The notes: generated by a model from the letters alone, not told the origin. 64,000 nucleotides of DNA from Shinisaurus crocodilurus (GCA_021292165.1 CM037877.1:206316715-206380714), one strand, 5' to 3'. Shown: positions 1 to 12,777, counted from the first letter of the stretch. Translations and numbers: made by a program.

Positions 1-320
1 ATTCTAAAGAAAAATTGTGTAGACTCTAGTGATGGGTCCATAAGTGACTGTGGAGGCCAATTCTAGATCCACACAGCTTCCCACAGTGAGGACACAGGTT
101 ACCAGATGGAAGATGGTCCTGTAAAGGATTCGTTTGACGTGCTTTTCGCCTAGCACGTTTCTCCCTTTCACCTTGCACTCGGGCTTCTTCAAAGTCCATA
201 GAACCTTTGTGAAAGGCCAACCTCCAGTTAGATCGTTCATGGGCCAGAGCTTCCCAGTTTTCGATGTTTATATTGCATTTTTTTAGATTAGCCTTAAGAA
301 CATCTTTAACCTACCCTGTG
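1..320 (-). mobile_element. Non-LTR retrotransposon C-terminal fragment (RTE-like, CCHH knuckle)
   Basis: Read on the minus strand from about 320 down to 26, one open frame gives VLKANLKKCNINIENWEAL, then a basic region, then CPHCGKLCGSRIGLHSHLWTHH near the end. The spacing C-x2-C-x12-H-x4-H matches the single zinc-finger tail found on reverse transcriptase proteins of some vertebrate non-LTR elements. The frame is uninterrupted over about 95 codons but lacks the RT domain, which would lie beyond about 320 and is replaced by unrelated repeat sequence. It is a truncated retrotransposon copy, not a host zinc-finger gene. Confidence 0.6.
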
Positions 321-1934
321 AATAAGCTACACAGTGTGGGTTGTTGGCAGAAGAACAACCCACCGTGCACCCGATAGACGATCGAGCTCACTGTGGGTTG
401 AGCTCACTCCCGCTCGGTCCTCCAGCCGGTATCCCATTGTCCTTCTCAGCAGAACCCATCTTGTCTCCAACTCCCTGCTCATATTAACCCTCCATTTACT
501 TCCCAGCCATGACATCTGCATATATTTCCCCTCCATTTACATCCCAGCCTGTCAAATTTGTGGATTATTTTTTTTAAAAAAAAACTGGGAAATATATGCA
601 CATTTCACGGCTGGGAAGTAAATGGAGGGAAACTTGTCTTATATTTCCCCTCCATTTACTTCCCAGTCATAAAATTTGCATATCTTTCCCAGTTTAAAAA
701 AACAAAACCCTGCAAATTTTCCAGATAATTAAAGAAAAAACAACTTAGAGGTGTCAGAATGGGATGGAGCAAATGGGATGCCATCACCGGTGGGACTTAT
801 ACCTGCCTCCCTGAAAATGCCCTCATTCACTCCATCCCATTCAGCCACCTTCTCTGTTGTTGTTGGGTTTTTTTTAGACCTGCCAGGGAATCACAGTAAC
901 TGCAGAAGTAACTTCTCTGAAAAGGAGCTGCGAAAAGCGGGGGTGTGTGGTCTCCCCTTTCTGGAATAGCTCTCAGAATATCTCCCTTTTCTGGAGTAGC
1001 TGGAGACCCGGGGAAGTGTCAAAAATGTGGAGGGCATGAGAAGTGTAAGTTCAACACTTGAAATCGAGAGGATTAATTTGCTACAGAGGAGATCTTGTTG
1101 CCACCCCCTTTTGGTGCACCTACTTCCCCCCCTTTACCAGTGATTTTCAATTGACAGCTAGGCAACTGTGTGTAAATTAGCGTATCTGCCGTCTCGCCTA
1201 GTCAATTTCCATCTACCTTACCAACTGCACTTCCCTCCCTTTCACTGGTGAAACAGACAAGGATGCTGACCAGGCAAGACTACATATATCTGATAGCCAT
1301 AAGTGCACACTTGCACACCTCCAAAAGACCCAAAAAATGTTTTTAAAAAAGTTATGAAGTCATTTGTGCACATTTCTGGGGCTGGAAAAAAAAAAGCTGG
1401 CAAACCAGTGACAGTCACTCCAAAGTACCACTTGGGCCTCAGTGGAGGGCCATCACAAGCAAGATCACCAAGAGACTGGCAAGGGTTTTTTGCTGCTCTT
1501 GCCGAGCGGCTTGCTAGCCACTCCCCACAACCCATCGTGGGCCGAACAACCCCTAGAACAAGCCATGGGTTGTCAGGGTGCCTTGTTGCCTGAAAATAAG
1601 CCACCCTGTGGGAAGCTGTCTAAATTCGGGCAACACAACAACCCACCATGGCTAATTACCCATGGTGTGAACTCAGACATACTACAGTGTCACACATTTT
1701 CCTTTACATCTTATTTATGCAACTATGTATTATGCTGCTGTTTCAAGCCTAGCCCTGCTTAGCAGTAACTGGGGGGGGGGGGGGAGGCTATAAATCTTTA
1801 TAGCCTTCACAACTCTACTTGTCTTTTTACCAGTGCTGGCTGTAGTAGCTATTTTGGAAAATTGCTGTTATTACTGCAGGTGCCACTTGTTCAGATGTCC
1901 AGGGTGTTGGCATAGGTGAGGGCTGAATTGAACT

Positions 1935-3380
1935 TAGAATCATAGAAAAGTAGAGTTCGAAGGGGCCTACAAGGCCATCGAGTCCAACCCCCTGCTCAAT
2001 GCAGGAATCCAGGTCAAAGCATTCCTGACAGATGGCAGTCCAGCTGCACTTTGAATGCCTCCAGAGTGGGAGAGCCCACCACCTCCCTAGGTAGTTGGTT
2101 CCATTGTCTTATTGCTCTGACAGTCAGGAATTTTTTCTGATGTTTAGGTGAAATCTAGGTTCCTGTAACTTGAGCCCATTATTCCATGTCCTGCATTCTG
2201 GGGTGGTCAAGAACAGAAACTGGCACTCCTCTGTGTGACAACCTTTCAAGTACATGAAGAGCACTATCGTATCTCCCCTCCTCGGTCTCCTCTTCTGAAG
2301 GCTAAACATGCCCAGTTCTTTCAGTCTCTCCTCATAGGGCCTTGTTTCCAGTCCCTTTATCATCCTTGTCGCCCTCCTCTGAACCCTCTCCAGTTTGTCT
2401 ACACCCTTCTTAAAGTGTGGTGCCCAGAACTGGACGCAGTACTCAAGATGAGGCCTAACCAGTGCTGAGTAAAGGGGAATTATCACTTCACGCGATTGGG
2501 AAGCTATACTTCTATTAATGCAGCCCAAAATAGCATTTGCCTTCTTTGCAGCCACATCACATTGCTGGCTCATATTCAGTTTGTGATCTACCACAATTCC
2601 AAGATCCTTCTCACTTGTAGTATTGTTGAGCTAAGTGTCCCCCATTCTGTAACTGTGCATTTGATTTCCTTTCCCTAGGTGCAGCACTTGGCATTTATCC
2701 CTATTAAATTTCGTTCTGTTGTTTTCGGCCCAGCGCTCCAGCCTATCGAGGTCGCTTTGAATTTTGTTTCTGTCTTCCAGAGTATTAGCTATTCCACCCA
2801 ATTTTGTGTCATCTGCAAATTTGATAAGCATTCCCTGTACCTCCTCATCCAAGTCATTAATAAAAATGTTGAAGAGCACTGGGCCCAGGACCGAGCCCTG
2901 TGGTATCCCGCTCGTTACCTCTCCCCAGTTTGAGAAGGAACCATTGATAAGCACTCTTTGAGTCCGATTCTGTAGCCAATTGTGGATCCACCTGATAGTT
3001 GTTCCATCTAGCCCACTTTTAGCTAACTTGCTAATCAGGATATCATGAGGCACTTTGTCAAAAACTTTGCTGATGTCCAGATATATTATGTCCACAGTAT
3101 TCCCATAGTCCACAAGGGAGGTTACCCGATCAAAAAATGAGATCAGATTAGTCTTGCAGGATTTGTTCTTGACAAATCCATGCCGGCTTCTAGTAATCAC
3201 TGCATTGTTTTCAAGGTGCTTGCAAACTGACTTTTTTATAATCTGCTCCAAAATTTTCCCAGGGATTGCTGTCAGACTGACTGGCCTATAGTTCCCAGGT
3301 TCCTCCTTCTTGCCCTTTTTGAAGATGGGAACATTTGCCCTCCTCCAGTCATCTGGCACTTCACCTGTCCTCCATGACTT
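1935..3380 (-). mobile_element. CR1 LINE, 5'-truncated, reverse transcriptase pseudogene
   Basis: On the minus strand this encodes the second half of a CR1 ORF2. An RT segment covers YRPVSLT, the palm-domain DISKVFDKVPHD, TSGIPQGSVLGP and the catalytic FADDTKL (normally F/YADD). The thumb and C-terminal part follows, with NQLP-like and RRGDTIVLF motifs. One in-frame stop separates 3359-2631 from 2594-2124, where the closely related copy at 21783 has Trp, and a homopolymer shift disrupts the C terminus. The 3' UTR ends at about 1935 with the CR1-type TTCTAT-like terminus. It is 5'-truncated at about 3380, as usual for CR1. Confidence 0.93.
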
Positions 3381-4317
3381 TGCACATCAAACATGTTTGT
3401 CTTTTGTCCAGTTGTGTTTGGTGTGAACAACACTATGAGGTTTGAAAGAGAAATACTTGTTTATAAACATGCAGTGGACACATGCAAAGGAACTGCAGCC
3501 GATTCTGGCTCTCTTGCTTATGTCCAGGATGTGTTGATTTATACACACTTGCCCTTTCTGCTGAGATGTACAGTGCACACATTGCAAACGTGTCTGCCAC
3601 ATAAAGTGTAAATTGGGATTTGACCCTGAATCTTGCCTTTCTGTGAAGACACAACATTCAGGCTGCTATACTGTCGATCCAGCTTGATTCCCATGCCATC
3701 TTGGTTGCTTACCCAGTTTGGCAACTTTACACTGCACCGCTGAAGCCCTTAAGCAAACAGAGATTGACTACCTCTTTGGACTGTAACTTCCTTTGCCCAT
3801 AGGCTTTGTGATTAGTCTACTTCAACAGTTTTGCATACTCAAAACTGTCTCAATGGCAAATGTACTTCAATAGCTGCATGCTGATTCAGACTAGGAAGTG
3901 TTGCAATCTGGGTTCGTCTGATTTGTATCTTCATGGAAGGTGTGGTTTCATTTGTTCCTCATTCTTCTCCAAGTAAAAAATTGAGGTTGCCAGCAGAGCA
4001 CAAGGGATGGAAATCGTACTTGGTATCAGTACGAAAGTGATTCATGTGGGCCAGGGTTGGTGTCCAAAACCTCAGGATGGCCATGTTGCTGACACACCAT
4101 TCTAAACAGACTGAAAAAGTGATGGAGAAGATGTTTCACTTTCCTGGGCTTCACTTTCCTGCTCTCTGCTTACGGCAGACTTTGTGGAACGTGGTATGGG
4201 AGATGGATATCTAAATAAGTGCATGGAGAATTCTATTTTATAAAATCTACACCTTCAGGTGCTGTAGAATGTGGGAATGGCTGCTTTTATATATTATATT
4301 TGTATCTGCTGAGGTGA

Positions 4318-4415
4318 TTGTTATTGTTGGTTGGAATTTATTGGGTGTGCTTTTATTCTTTTAGTATTATGTAATCCACCCAGAGATTTCTTGTTATTGG
4401 GTGGACTAAAATATA
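4318..4415 (+). mobile_element. L2 LINE tail remnant
   Basis: T-rich stretch followed by ATCCACCCAGAGATTTC and TGGGTGGACTAAAATATAAT, matching the last about 100 bp of L2. Confidence 0.6.
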
Positions 4416-4731
4416 ATATAATATATGATGGCAGAGAGCTGGTCTAGGTGACATTTAAGAGTCCTTCCAACTTTGCTTTATGCACTGCCCTGAATACATC
4501 TGAGATCTGATCTTCATGCCTCGGTTTTGTGGAATAATAAGCTTATAATCATGAATACTGGCAGGGTGTATTCATAATTACATGGCACAAGAACAGAGAA
4601 GTTGGTACCGATTGCAGAATTAGGCATCCTGAGAAGATCAGCTTTCTCTCTCTTGAAACAAGTTTCTGACCCTTACCGTGAAGATAAGCTTGAAAGTGCA
4701 TAGGTAATACCCGGTGAAATCCAAGAAGCCA

Positions 4732-5012
4732 GCAGGGGGAGCTGAGCTGGTTCCGCATGACTAGCAAATGCAGAATAATATGTAAAAATTTTCAAATTTG
4801 CGTAATGTGCATTGTTTGTACAGGTTGCAGAAACTGGCTATTACTGGCACAGAATTGGGTTACCTTGGTGCAGATATTTTTCTCCCTTGTATATACACTT
4901 CTTTAAACTAAAGTGTATTGGCACTGGAGACCCAGTTCCTATGTAACCATCTGCTGACTCATCCTAGTGGAAAGCACTACAGCTCTTGCTTAAGTTGCTT
5001 CTGCCACATCCA
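4732..5012 (+). repeat. 280-bp direct duplication, copy 1
   Basis: Identical to 6511-6788 except for three single-base differences, all of them one-base gaps. It starts GCAGGGGGAGCTGAGCTGG and ends CTTCTGCCACATCCA. Flanks on both sides differ. Confidence 0.95.
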
Positions 5013-5339
5013 CACCCTGATTTTCATCAACAAATTTGAATCCCACACCATTTCAATTTGGTGTGCAGTGTCAGTATCATATGATCAGTATCACTGAGGT
5101 ATTAAAATAATCACTTAAATGTACACACACTCTTAGAACTTATCTGGGGTGGTATCTAGGCATTGAGTATTTGGGAACTTCTATACATGAACATTCAGGC
5201 ATACACATATTAATAACCTAATGTTGGGTGATCTTATATTGTCACTGGCCTAGATGATACCATTTGAATAAAACCTAAGCTAAGGGATGAGTGTGACTTG
5301 CGGTGAAAGAGCTGGGTATGTTCAAATTATAATTCTCAT

Positions 5340-5600
5340 TAATAATGATGTCCACTAGCTCCCATATATCTAATCTTCAATTAACTTCTCAAAAGATCTC
5401 TTAATAGGTTAGAGAAGCACAATTTCCCCTTGAAGAACCTGTGCTGGCTTGACCCAAGAAGGTTATACAATTACTGTACCAGCATGTCCTTAATTAGACT
5501 CTCCATAATTTTCCTTGGCATGACAGTCTGTGTGAAAGGTCTGCCGTTTCCAAAACCTCTTGAAGGTGATCTGCACCATATGTATCTTCCCCCAGCCTTC
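5340..5600 (-). mobile_element. Very old CR1/L3-like fragment
   Basis: The order and spacing of AACCTGTGCTGGCTT and the segment ending GGTCTGCCGTTTCC resemble the antisense of the CR1 RT region ahead of the palm domain. It is highly diverged, and the assignment rests on similarity recalled from the family. Confidence 0.4.
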
Positions 5601-6510
5601 AAGCTCATCTGTGCATTAATACAAAGATAAAATGAATTGTGGGAAGTACTACATCTCCATTTTGATAAGCTATTTTTTCCCCATTTCCCCATTCAAGTAA
5701 CTTTCAATAAGAACTGCTGCCATTTTAACCAACATTAAAATTAAAGCATGAAGTTGTTTTATGTAAGAACCTCTTACAAAGATAGTCAACTGAGATGGGG
5801 AATTTGGCAAATCTAATAATGCCATGAATAGTTGCTACTGCAACCTGACGACTTGGGACACTGGACATTGTATTCATAATTATGAGGTTGTTATTCTTGG
5901 TGCATTCGATATAGACTTCTTGGGGCACTGCCCTGTCTCTAAATACCTCTGAATGAATCTGAAATATTTTGGTGCTTTAATTTCAGGCTGAAAGTAAATG
6001 GTTGATTTGGAGAACAAACTCATGGACCAGAATTTTAAGTAATGTTGCTCCTTTTTAGCAGATGTAATGAGATCAGATGTTGATTTAATTCTTCTTGCCC
6101 TACTGCCACAATGCTGTAGAATGAAGTGTCCACATGGGGGAAACTTTAAATTAGAGTAAGGAATAATCTTGTTTAAATCCATATCTTGGTTACTCCTGTT
6201 CCCCATGTAGACAAAAGCTTGATGCATCTCATCTTGCTTGGGTAATTGTGTAGAATAAAGTCCTCTTCTCATAGAATCAGCAGGTAGGAAAGGCGTTTAC
6301 TTTTGCTGTGGCAAAATATGTGTAAGGAAGATGAAGCATGCAGCATCTCACTGGGCCATGTATGTGGGAAAACAAGCAATCGCCTGTCTTCACAAGTGTT
6401 GATGTATGTGTCTTTCCTACACATTGATGCTCTTCTTGTAGGAAAAGCATCAAGTGTGAAGTCCTTCTGTCACTCGAGAATAATGGGACATTGACATGTG
6501 TGAACTGCAT

Positions 6511-6788
6511 GCAGGGGGAGCTGAGCTGGTTCCGCATGACTAGCAAATGCAGAATAATATGTAAAAATTTTCAAATTTGCGTAATGTGCATTGTTTGTAC
6601 AGGTTGCGAAACTGGCTATTACTGCACAGAATTGGGTTACCTGGTGCAGATATTTTTCTCCCTTGTATATACACTTCTTTAAACTAAAGTGTATTGGCAC
6701 TGGAGACCCAGTTCCTATGTAACCATCTGCTGACTCATCCTAGTGGAAAGCACTACAGCTCTTGCTTAAGTTGCTTCTGCCACATCCA
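6511..6788 (+). repeat. 280-bp direct duplication, copy 2
   Basis: Copy of 4732-5012 in the same orientation, 1.78 kb apart. It lacks three single bases present in copy 1 and has no substitutions by eye, which implies a very recent event or a local assembly problem. Confidence 0.95.
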
Positions 6789-9118
6789 TGCAGCTACAGA
6801 CCTCATGAAACCACAGCTCTGACCTCCCTATTATATGGCCCAAGTGTCTGCCCACAAGAATGATAGCTTTGAAGACAATTCACAGAACCCAACTGCCACC
6901 AAAACACATCCTCCCAATTGTGGGTTTCTGTCTGTAACCAAACCTATTTTTACATCTCTTTCTCTGAAAGAATGATGCAAAATCTCAATGAACTGGGGGA
7001 AGGTTCATTGCTGACACATACAAAGTTCTCTGCTTACCGACACAAATGATTGACTCCTCTTTCTTTCTTTCTTTGACATGCAGCTCTTTCCCCTCCTGCA
7101 CAAATGCATGAATGCAGAGATTGTGCTAAGTTTTCGAATTACTAATAGATAATACTTAATATCACAGCATTGCTTAGGGTATCCACCCCTTTGGGGCCCT
7201 TTTGTGGTATACGTTGTGCAAACATGCAATAAATGACAGATTTGGCAATGCAGCTCTGAGGATTCAAGACCAAGCACATTTACTAGGGAGTAAGTCTAGT
7301 TGAACACGATGAGACTTATGTCTGAGTAAACATGTTTAGGATCACACTGCGCATCTGGCAGGAAGCTGGAGGGATGCACACATGAAATAATATTGGAAGC
7401 AACCTGTTGAACAAATTGCAGAGAATTGTATCCCCTGGGAAAATATAAAATGTTCTTAATTTTGCTTGAGCTCGTGTACAGGGCTGTGTGTATTCTGCAC
7501 ACAGAAAAAGCATAGGATTTGGTTTGGGATGCATCTTGGCTTTTTAAATTTTATTTTTAAGTTTCCAGCCCTCATGGCTGAGAGGATAGGCTTGAAAGTA
7601 TGTGGGAAACATCTGGCTAGCTCTCAGAATCCAGAAAGGGACTCCGTAGGATTTCAAGTGATATGGGAGTGGGAACTTCCATCCTTTGCATAGTTCCTTT
7701 CCCATTAATAAAATAATAAATCATTCTTAATTATTTCTATCCTGCTGTTCTACAGATGCACTCAGACTGGCTTCCAGCATAGATTTTAAAACTCCAGTAA
7801 ACATAGTATACAATACAAATAAGGAATTAACTAAAAAAACAACAACCCAAACAAACCAGGTGACATGGTAGGAATCACAGTTCCCCATTAGTAGAAAGAG
7901 AATAGATTATGCAAAATAAGCAAATATTTGCAAGTCTGTTTAACTTGCATATTGTACACTGAGAATTTGTTTTTTCTTATGATTTTGAATTACATTTAGC
8001 AGAGAGTATACACAGCTCTCTGCTCTTATGTCTCTGAGCTTGCCTGAACTTTGCTCACTGTTTTCCTCATTTGTACAGTACATGACTAAAGATGCCCTTG
8101 CATCTGATCAAGTGTGCTCTGGTCCACCGAGTTTATTTCATAATAAATCTGCTAAGAGTTTTAAGATGCCACAAGGCAGTCTTTTATTAAAGTTACACTT
8201 CAAATGTAGACAAAACAAGGAACAGAATTCAGATTGCCTGATCTGCCATGCTAACTGCTGGGACTGCCCATAACGGATAACTACCTAGGCAATGACATTG
8301 TTGAGTGAAATCTCTGAACTTCTGGAACATGAGAATAATGTGATGTTGTGGCATAAACGGCTGATGCCATTTTAGTTTCTATTATCATAAGATCTAATTA
8401 CATCAAAGAAACTGCAGGGCCCTTCCTCCTCCTGCACATGACACTCAAGGAAGCTTTGTGTCAAAAGGTGGTATACCGGTAATTTTTAAAAAACGAAATA
8501 AATACATAAATAAACAGGTGTTTCTCAGCTTGTAGAATTAATTCCACAAAAGACGTCAGTTGCCTTCCCATTTGGCCAGAGCAGCAACCCACTTGGCCAA
8601 GATACTGTAAAGCAATTTCTGTACCACATTGTAGCCTACCACATGTTTTGGAAGTACGTGTTAGAAACTGTTAAAGAATAAAGTTCAGCCCACAACCTAG
8701 TGAATGATATACGGTAGTTCTTAGTATTTTTCTGGATCTATTCTTGGGTCTGAAATTTTTCATCTGCTGCAAGTGGAAATCTGCTGTCCTAGGATGAAGA
8801 AGGGGACCAACAGCATGGAAGCGTAGCAACATCTGTTGAATACAGTAAAGATATCCACTGGATTCCAGTCTCCACACCACTCAGTTTCAGTGTACAACTG
8901 TATAAAGCATAATATGATTAAACTATTGTAAAGTTTTTGAAGTCCAGCTTTTAGCTTCCTCTACTGTTGTGGTATCACACTGGTTAATCAGTAGCATCAT
9001 TGGTGATGACATCAAAGTTTGGACATGATGGTTTCAGAATACACATTATCCCACTATATAAAACCTTGGAAATGTATTCCAAGAGAATTTCCTTGCCCCA
9101 GAAAACAAAATGAGGCTA

Positions 9119-9370
9119 CAGGCAGTCTCCGAGTTAAGAACGTCTGACTTACAGACAACCCATACTTGAGAACGGACTTCTGGGTTCCCCGGCGCTACAT
9201 TGTTTACGTAGAGTACATAGCGTAGTATACTACGTAATTTACGCAATTTACACAATTTGCGTAAATGCCTATTTTAACGTATAGAACGCTATGCTGTTCT
9301 GACTTACATACAAATTCGACTTAAAGACATTCTTAAGAACGGAACTTGTTTGTAACCGGGGGACTGCCTG
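9119..9370. mobile_element. Tigger-like MITE, family CAGGCAGTCCCC
   Basis: Ends CAGGCAGTCTCCGAGTTA and TAACCGGGGGACTGCCTG are inverted and flanked by TA dinucleotides at 9117-9118 and 9371-9372, as for Tc1/mariner-Tigger elements. 252 bp, non-coding, with an AT-rich palindromic middle (TACGTAATTTACGCAATTTAC). Confidence 0.85.
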
Positions 9371-9798
9371 TATTATGAATTTTTGTGCTGTGCAACCTGC
9401 ATTCATCAGACAAGGTGCTCAAAATCAGCAATCACCATTGGTGCGTCCTTAGAAGCTGATCAATTTCATTCAAACTTTCATAAAAACGTTCCTTGCTACA
9501 GTTGACTAGAACTTTTAAAAAATGGGAATGTAATTTAAGAGAACAATAGCTTGCTTCCTGAGCGATCCTTTATCCCAGGAATGTCCAGATTTGAGGAAGA
9601 GATATGCCCCAAGGACATACAGTATGAAATTTGACCTTTAAACATGAGTCTAACCACTGGGGGCAGGGCGGGAGGGTGGAGAGGATGCACACACACTGTC
9701 ATTCACCAGGATCTGCCTCTACTTGCACATGAAGGCTGGAAGAAAATGGAAGGAGTGGCACTGTGGCAAGAGGCATCCTCTCTGGGAGGGCAGCTGTT

Positions 9799-9960
9799 GC
9801 CTGTCTGGTGAGGGACAGTACCACCAGTGAAGTTGCTAGAGCTGTGTTCCCCCAGTCCTGCACTCAGTGGTGTAAGGTAGCCTGTCTGGTGAGGGACAGT
9901 ACCACCAGTGAAGTTGCTAGAGCTGTGTTCCCCCAGTCCTGCACTCAGTGGTGTAAGGTA
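9799..9960. repeat. 81-bp tandem duplication (two units)
   Basis: Two adjacent units, 9799-9879 and 9880-9960, appear identical by eye. Each starts GCCTGTCTGGTGAGGGACAG and ends CAGTGGTGTAAGGTA. The unit contains both the target-site sequence CCTGCACT and the first bases of the hAT end, so the duplication includes the transposon junction. Confidence 0.95.
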
Positions 9961-10137
9961 GCCAGGGCTTGCAGGGTTGCCGCACCAGGACATTTTGATT
10001 AGCAGGGATGATGATGTCATTTGCCACCCCCGCCCCCTCAGGCTCCCCTATTCCCTCTGAGTTTAGCTGCGATCCCACAGTAGCTGAGGGGTGGGCGGTG
10101 GGAGAGGGAATGGATGGGTTTTCGCAGCAACAATATA

Positions 10138-10807
10138 CAGGCAGTCCCCAGGTTACGAACGAGTTCTGTTCTTAAGAATGTCTTTGGGCCGGTTCGCACG
10201 ACCCAGGCTGCGGGCGGGGGAGGCACCACGGGGCCGTGCGTGGGGTCTGGCGGGGCGCCGCAGACTACCTGTGCCCTGCACGCGTGGGCGGACCCCGCAG
10301 ACCCCGCACCACAGTGCGGGCCTTCCGGCACTAGGGGGCGGGGCCCCGGGATGCCCAGAGGGGCCCTTTGCCCCTACAGGCTGGAGCGGCGGCCACTCCG
10401 GCGCTCTAGGCTGCCACCTCTGTGGGGACCCCGCGGGACGGCCGCCTGCTGTTCGCACGGCACGGTGACCACACGTGGTAGGGGCTTACCCCTCTACCGA
10501 CCATGGTCACTTTGCGTGCGTCCCGCCCGCGGCTGTCCCGCGGGGGCACCCCCGGTCGGCGTGCACACGACATGGGAACCGCGGGGGACTTGCAGTTCCC
10601 GTGTCGTGCGAACAAGCCCTTTAAGTCGAATTTCTATGTAAGTCGGAACAGCATACCGTTCTATACATTAGAATCGGCATTTACGCAAATTGCATAGTAT
10701 ACTACGCTATGTACTCTACGTAAACAACGAAGCGCCAGGGGACCCAGAAGTCCGTTCTTAAGTATGGGTTGTCTGTAAGTCGGATGTTCTTACTGGGGGA
10801 CTGCCTG
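10138..10807. mobile_element. Tigger-like MITE interrupted by a GC-rich element
   Basis: Second copy of the CAGGCAGTCCCC family in inverted orientation relative to 9119-9370, with TA flanks at 10136-10137 and 10808-10809. Without the insert at 10186-10619 it would be about 233 bp. The uninterrupted copy shows the empty site CTTAAGAATGTCTTTAAGTC. Confidence 0.85.
10186..10619. mobile_element. GC-rich MITE with GGGC..TTCGCACGAC ends
   Basis: The left end GGGCCGGTTCGCACGAC and right end GTCGTGCGAACAAGCCC are inverted. The 3-bp direct repeat TTT flanks it, and comparison with the empty site in the sister Tigger copy confirms the exact insertion. The interior is about 70% G+C and CpG-rich, and long spurious ORFs on both strands follow from composition. 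Superfamily unknown; a 3-bp duplication would suit PIF/Harbinger. Confidence 0.8.
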
Positions 10808-11608
10808 TATTGTTGTTAGCTATCCCTGTTGTAAAGTATTTTGTAATGCAAAGTTTTTTTGGGTAGACTGGTCTTGAATGGGCAAAGACCCATTCACTTT
10901 ACAAAAGACCTGCTGCTGATGGAGATGAAAACCGGCTAGAACTGGTGTGTTGATATGAATCTACAAAGCTGCTTGCATTTCCGGACTATCCCTGGGGGTG
11001 TAGCTGTGGGGGACTGTGGTGATGAGTGCCTGAACTTCAAAATTTACCACTACACCACTGCCTGCACTACAATTCCCAAGTGGCGCTGCAAGAATGTACA
11101 TGTGCCCCCAAAAGATAACACGTGTGCACAAAACATGATTAGTCAGTTTAGAACTCTTGAAAACAGATTATTATTTTTCCAGATAATTCTCCGGTGATAC
11201 GAATAATTACTGACCCAATTCCATATTGAGCTGAGCAGAGTTGGGCTATTGCTAGTTTTCATTGCCATAGGGGCAGCAGCATCCCCCAGTGAAATCTTTT
11301 GGTCCATCATGGTGTCATCAATTTTGATGGCACTGGAAGATTACTTGGTCTGTAAGTGACAACTGTGTGTGAGAGTGGGCACCTATACTGCTCACGTGAA
11401 TGCGTATCTGCTAATCATATGAGCTATGGAGTCTTTTGCCTACGTGGTTGCCCCAAGACTAACTTACAATGTAACCAACTGCACCCAGAAAAACGTAAGT
11501 GGATGGAATCCACCGAAATACATTTAGAGATATTGGAAGAATACAGATTGTTGCAAGGAGATAGAAAATGGATACCAGCAAGTGGATCTGGTGTGGTCAA
11601 CATTCCAT

Positions 11609-11716
11609 AGAGATTTACAGTGCAATCTTATTCATGTCTACACAGAAGTAAGCTCAATTGAATTAAATGGGGCTTACTCCCAGGTAAGTGGGAATGGGAT
11701 TGTGCTGTTAGGTTCA
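11609..11716. repeat. Short palindromic repeat, same family as 15810
   Basis: ACAGTGCAATCTTATTCATG, GGGGCTTACTCCCAGGTAAG and GGATTGTGCTGTTAGG. Opposite orientation. Confidence 0.75.
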
Positions 11717-12777
11717 GTTCAATGGGGCTCATTTTTGAATAGACATGTATAGAATTGTACTGGTAGTGGGATTTTTATTGGGTATCTAAGTTAAATCATA
11801 GCTCATTTTAAAATTACATGTTTACAAAAATACCTTAAATCCAGGATACTCTGAAGCTTTATAAGGTGTACTCTGGCAGATCCTTCACTTCTGCTGCAGT
11901 GATGCAATCACATTCCTCCAGCCAAGCCAAGAGTGACTGAAGAAACTCAAAAGTATGGACTTCCTCCTAAGAGAGGATGAAGGGATATGGCAGAACAGGG
12001 AATAATCTGTTCTTTGCATTCCAAACTCAGTTGTGTTTTACAAACATTAAGCATACAAAATTAAGTATACATAATAAAACTGTTTTGGGTAATGTGTTGG
12101 ACCTTTACCAGATAGGGAAAAAATGTAGAAACTTTAATCTAGCAGATATTTTACTGATAAAATAGCTCCAGAAAGAGAGGGTTTGTCTTAAAATAATTCC
12201 AGTACTGAGGAGAGGAAAAAAATGGTAGGCCAAACCAATATTTGTCTTCCTGTTTTTAGACTCAAGGCTGTGTGTGTGTGTGTGTGTATGTATCTGAGAG
12301 GGCTTTCAGAGAGCCCCTTTATCCAGCATGGGCCAATGTGACATGCAGACTGAAGAGGAACCGTTCACGTCGTACAGGTCCCTTGGGTGCCATTCAGTGC
12401 GCACAGCTGAACTGGGTCAAGAAAAGTGCAGTGCACTTTTAATGGTTATATTCCATGGAAAGTGTGAGCCTGCCTGGTCTTTTCCTCCCCCGCAAGGCTT
12501 TAGATTCCTTGAGATTTCCCTTTAGGCCTTAAGGCCTCTCACTTTTGGCCTTACTGTGGTATATTTCCGCTATCTTAAGGGGCCTGTAATGGAACTGTCC
12601 AGTTTCTCCCCTCGAATACTTACCTGGTGTGTGTTGTTCCCCGTGGGTGTGGCTCTGCTTTTGTGCCGTCTCTCTGTGTGTATGTTGGAATAAGTGGAAG
12701 GCTACACGAGCTGTTCCACTTAGCTACAAGAAAGTTGTGTCTTTATGTTAGGAGGTGCAGAACCTCGTCAAAGGTGC

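Larger units (their letters stand above)
9946..11060. mobile_element. hAT-like element (family CAGTGGTGTA) with nested insertions
   Basis: The left end CAGTGGTGTAAGGTAGCC and right end CACTACACCACTG are inverted. The 8-bp target duplication CCTGCACT is perfect at 9938-9945 and 11061-11068. The interior is interrupted by a Tigger-like element (10138-10807), itself interrupted by a GC-rich MITE. The native interior is shared with 13321-15261 (for example GATTAGCAGGGATGATGATG and AAACCGGCTAGAACTGGT). No transposase ORF. Confidence 0.85.

Noticed and set aside
26..220. Possible host C2H2 zinc-finger gene
   Set aside because: A single finger at the very C terminus after an RT-like tail fits a non-LTR retrotransposon; no KRAB or finger array.
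2631..3359. Reverse transcriptase as a functional gene
   Set aside because: 5'-truncated CR1 copy with an in-frame stop and a frameshift.
10091..10641. Overlapping ORFs of 100-175 codons
   Set aside because: Inside the GC-rich MITE 10186-10619, crossing its boundaries; compositional artefact.
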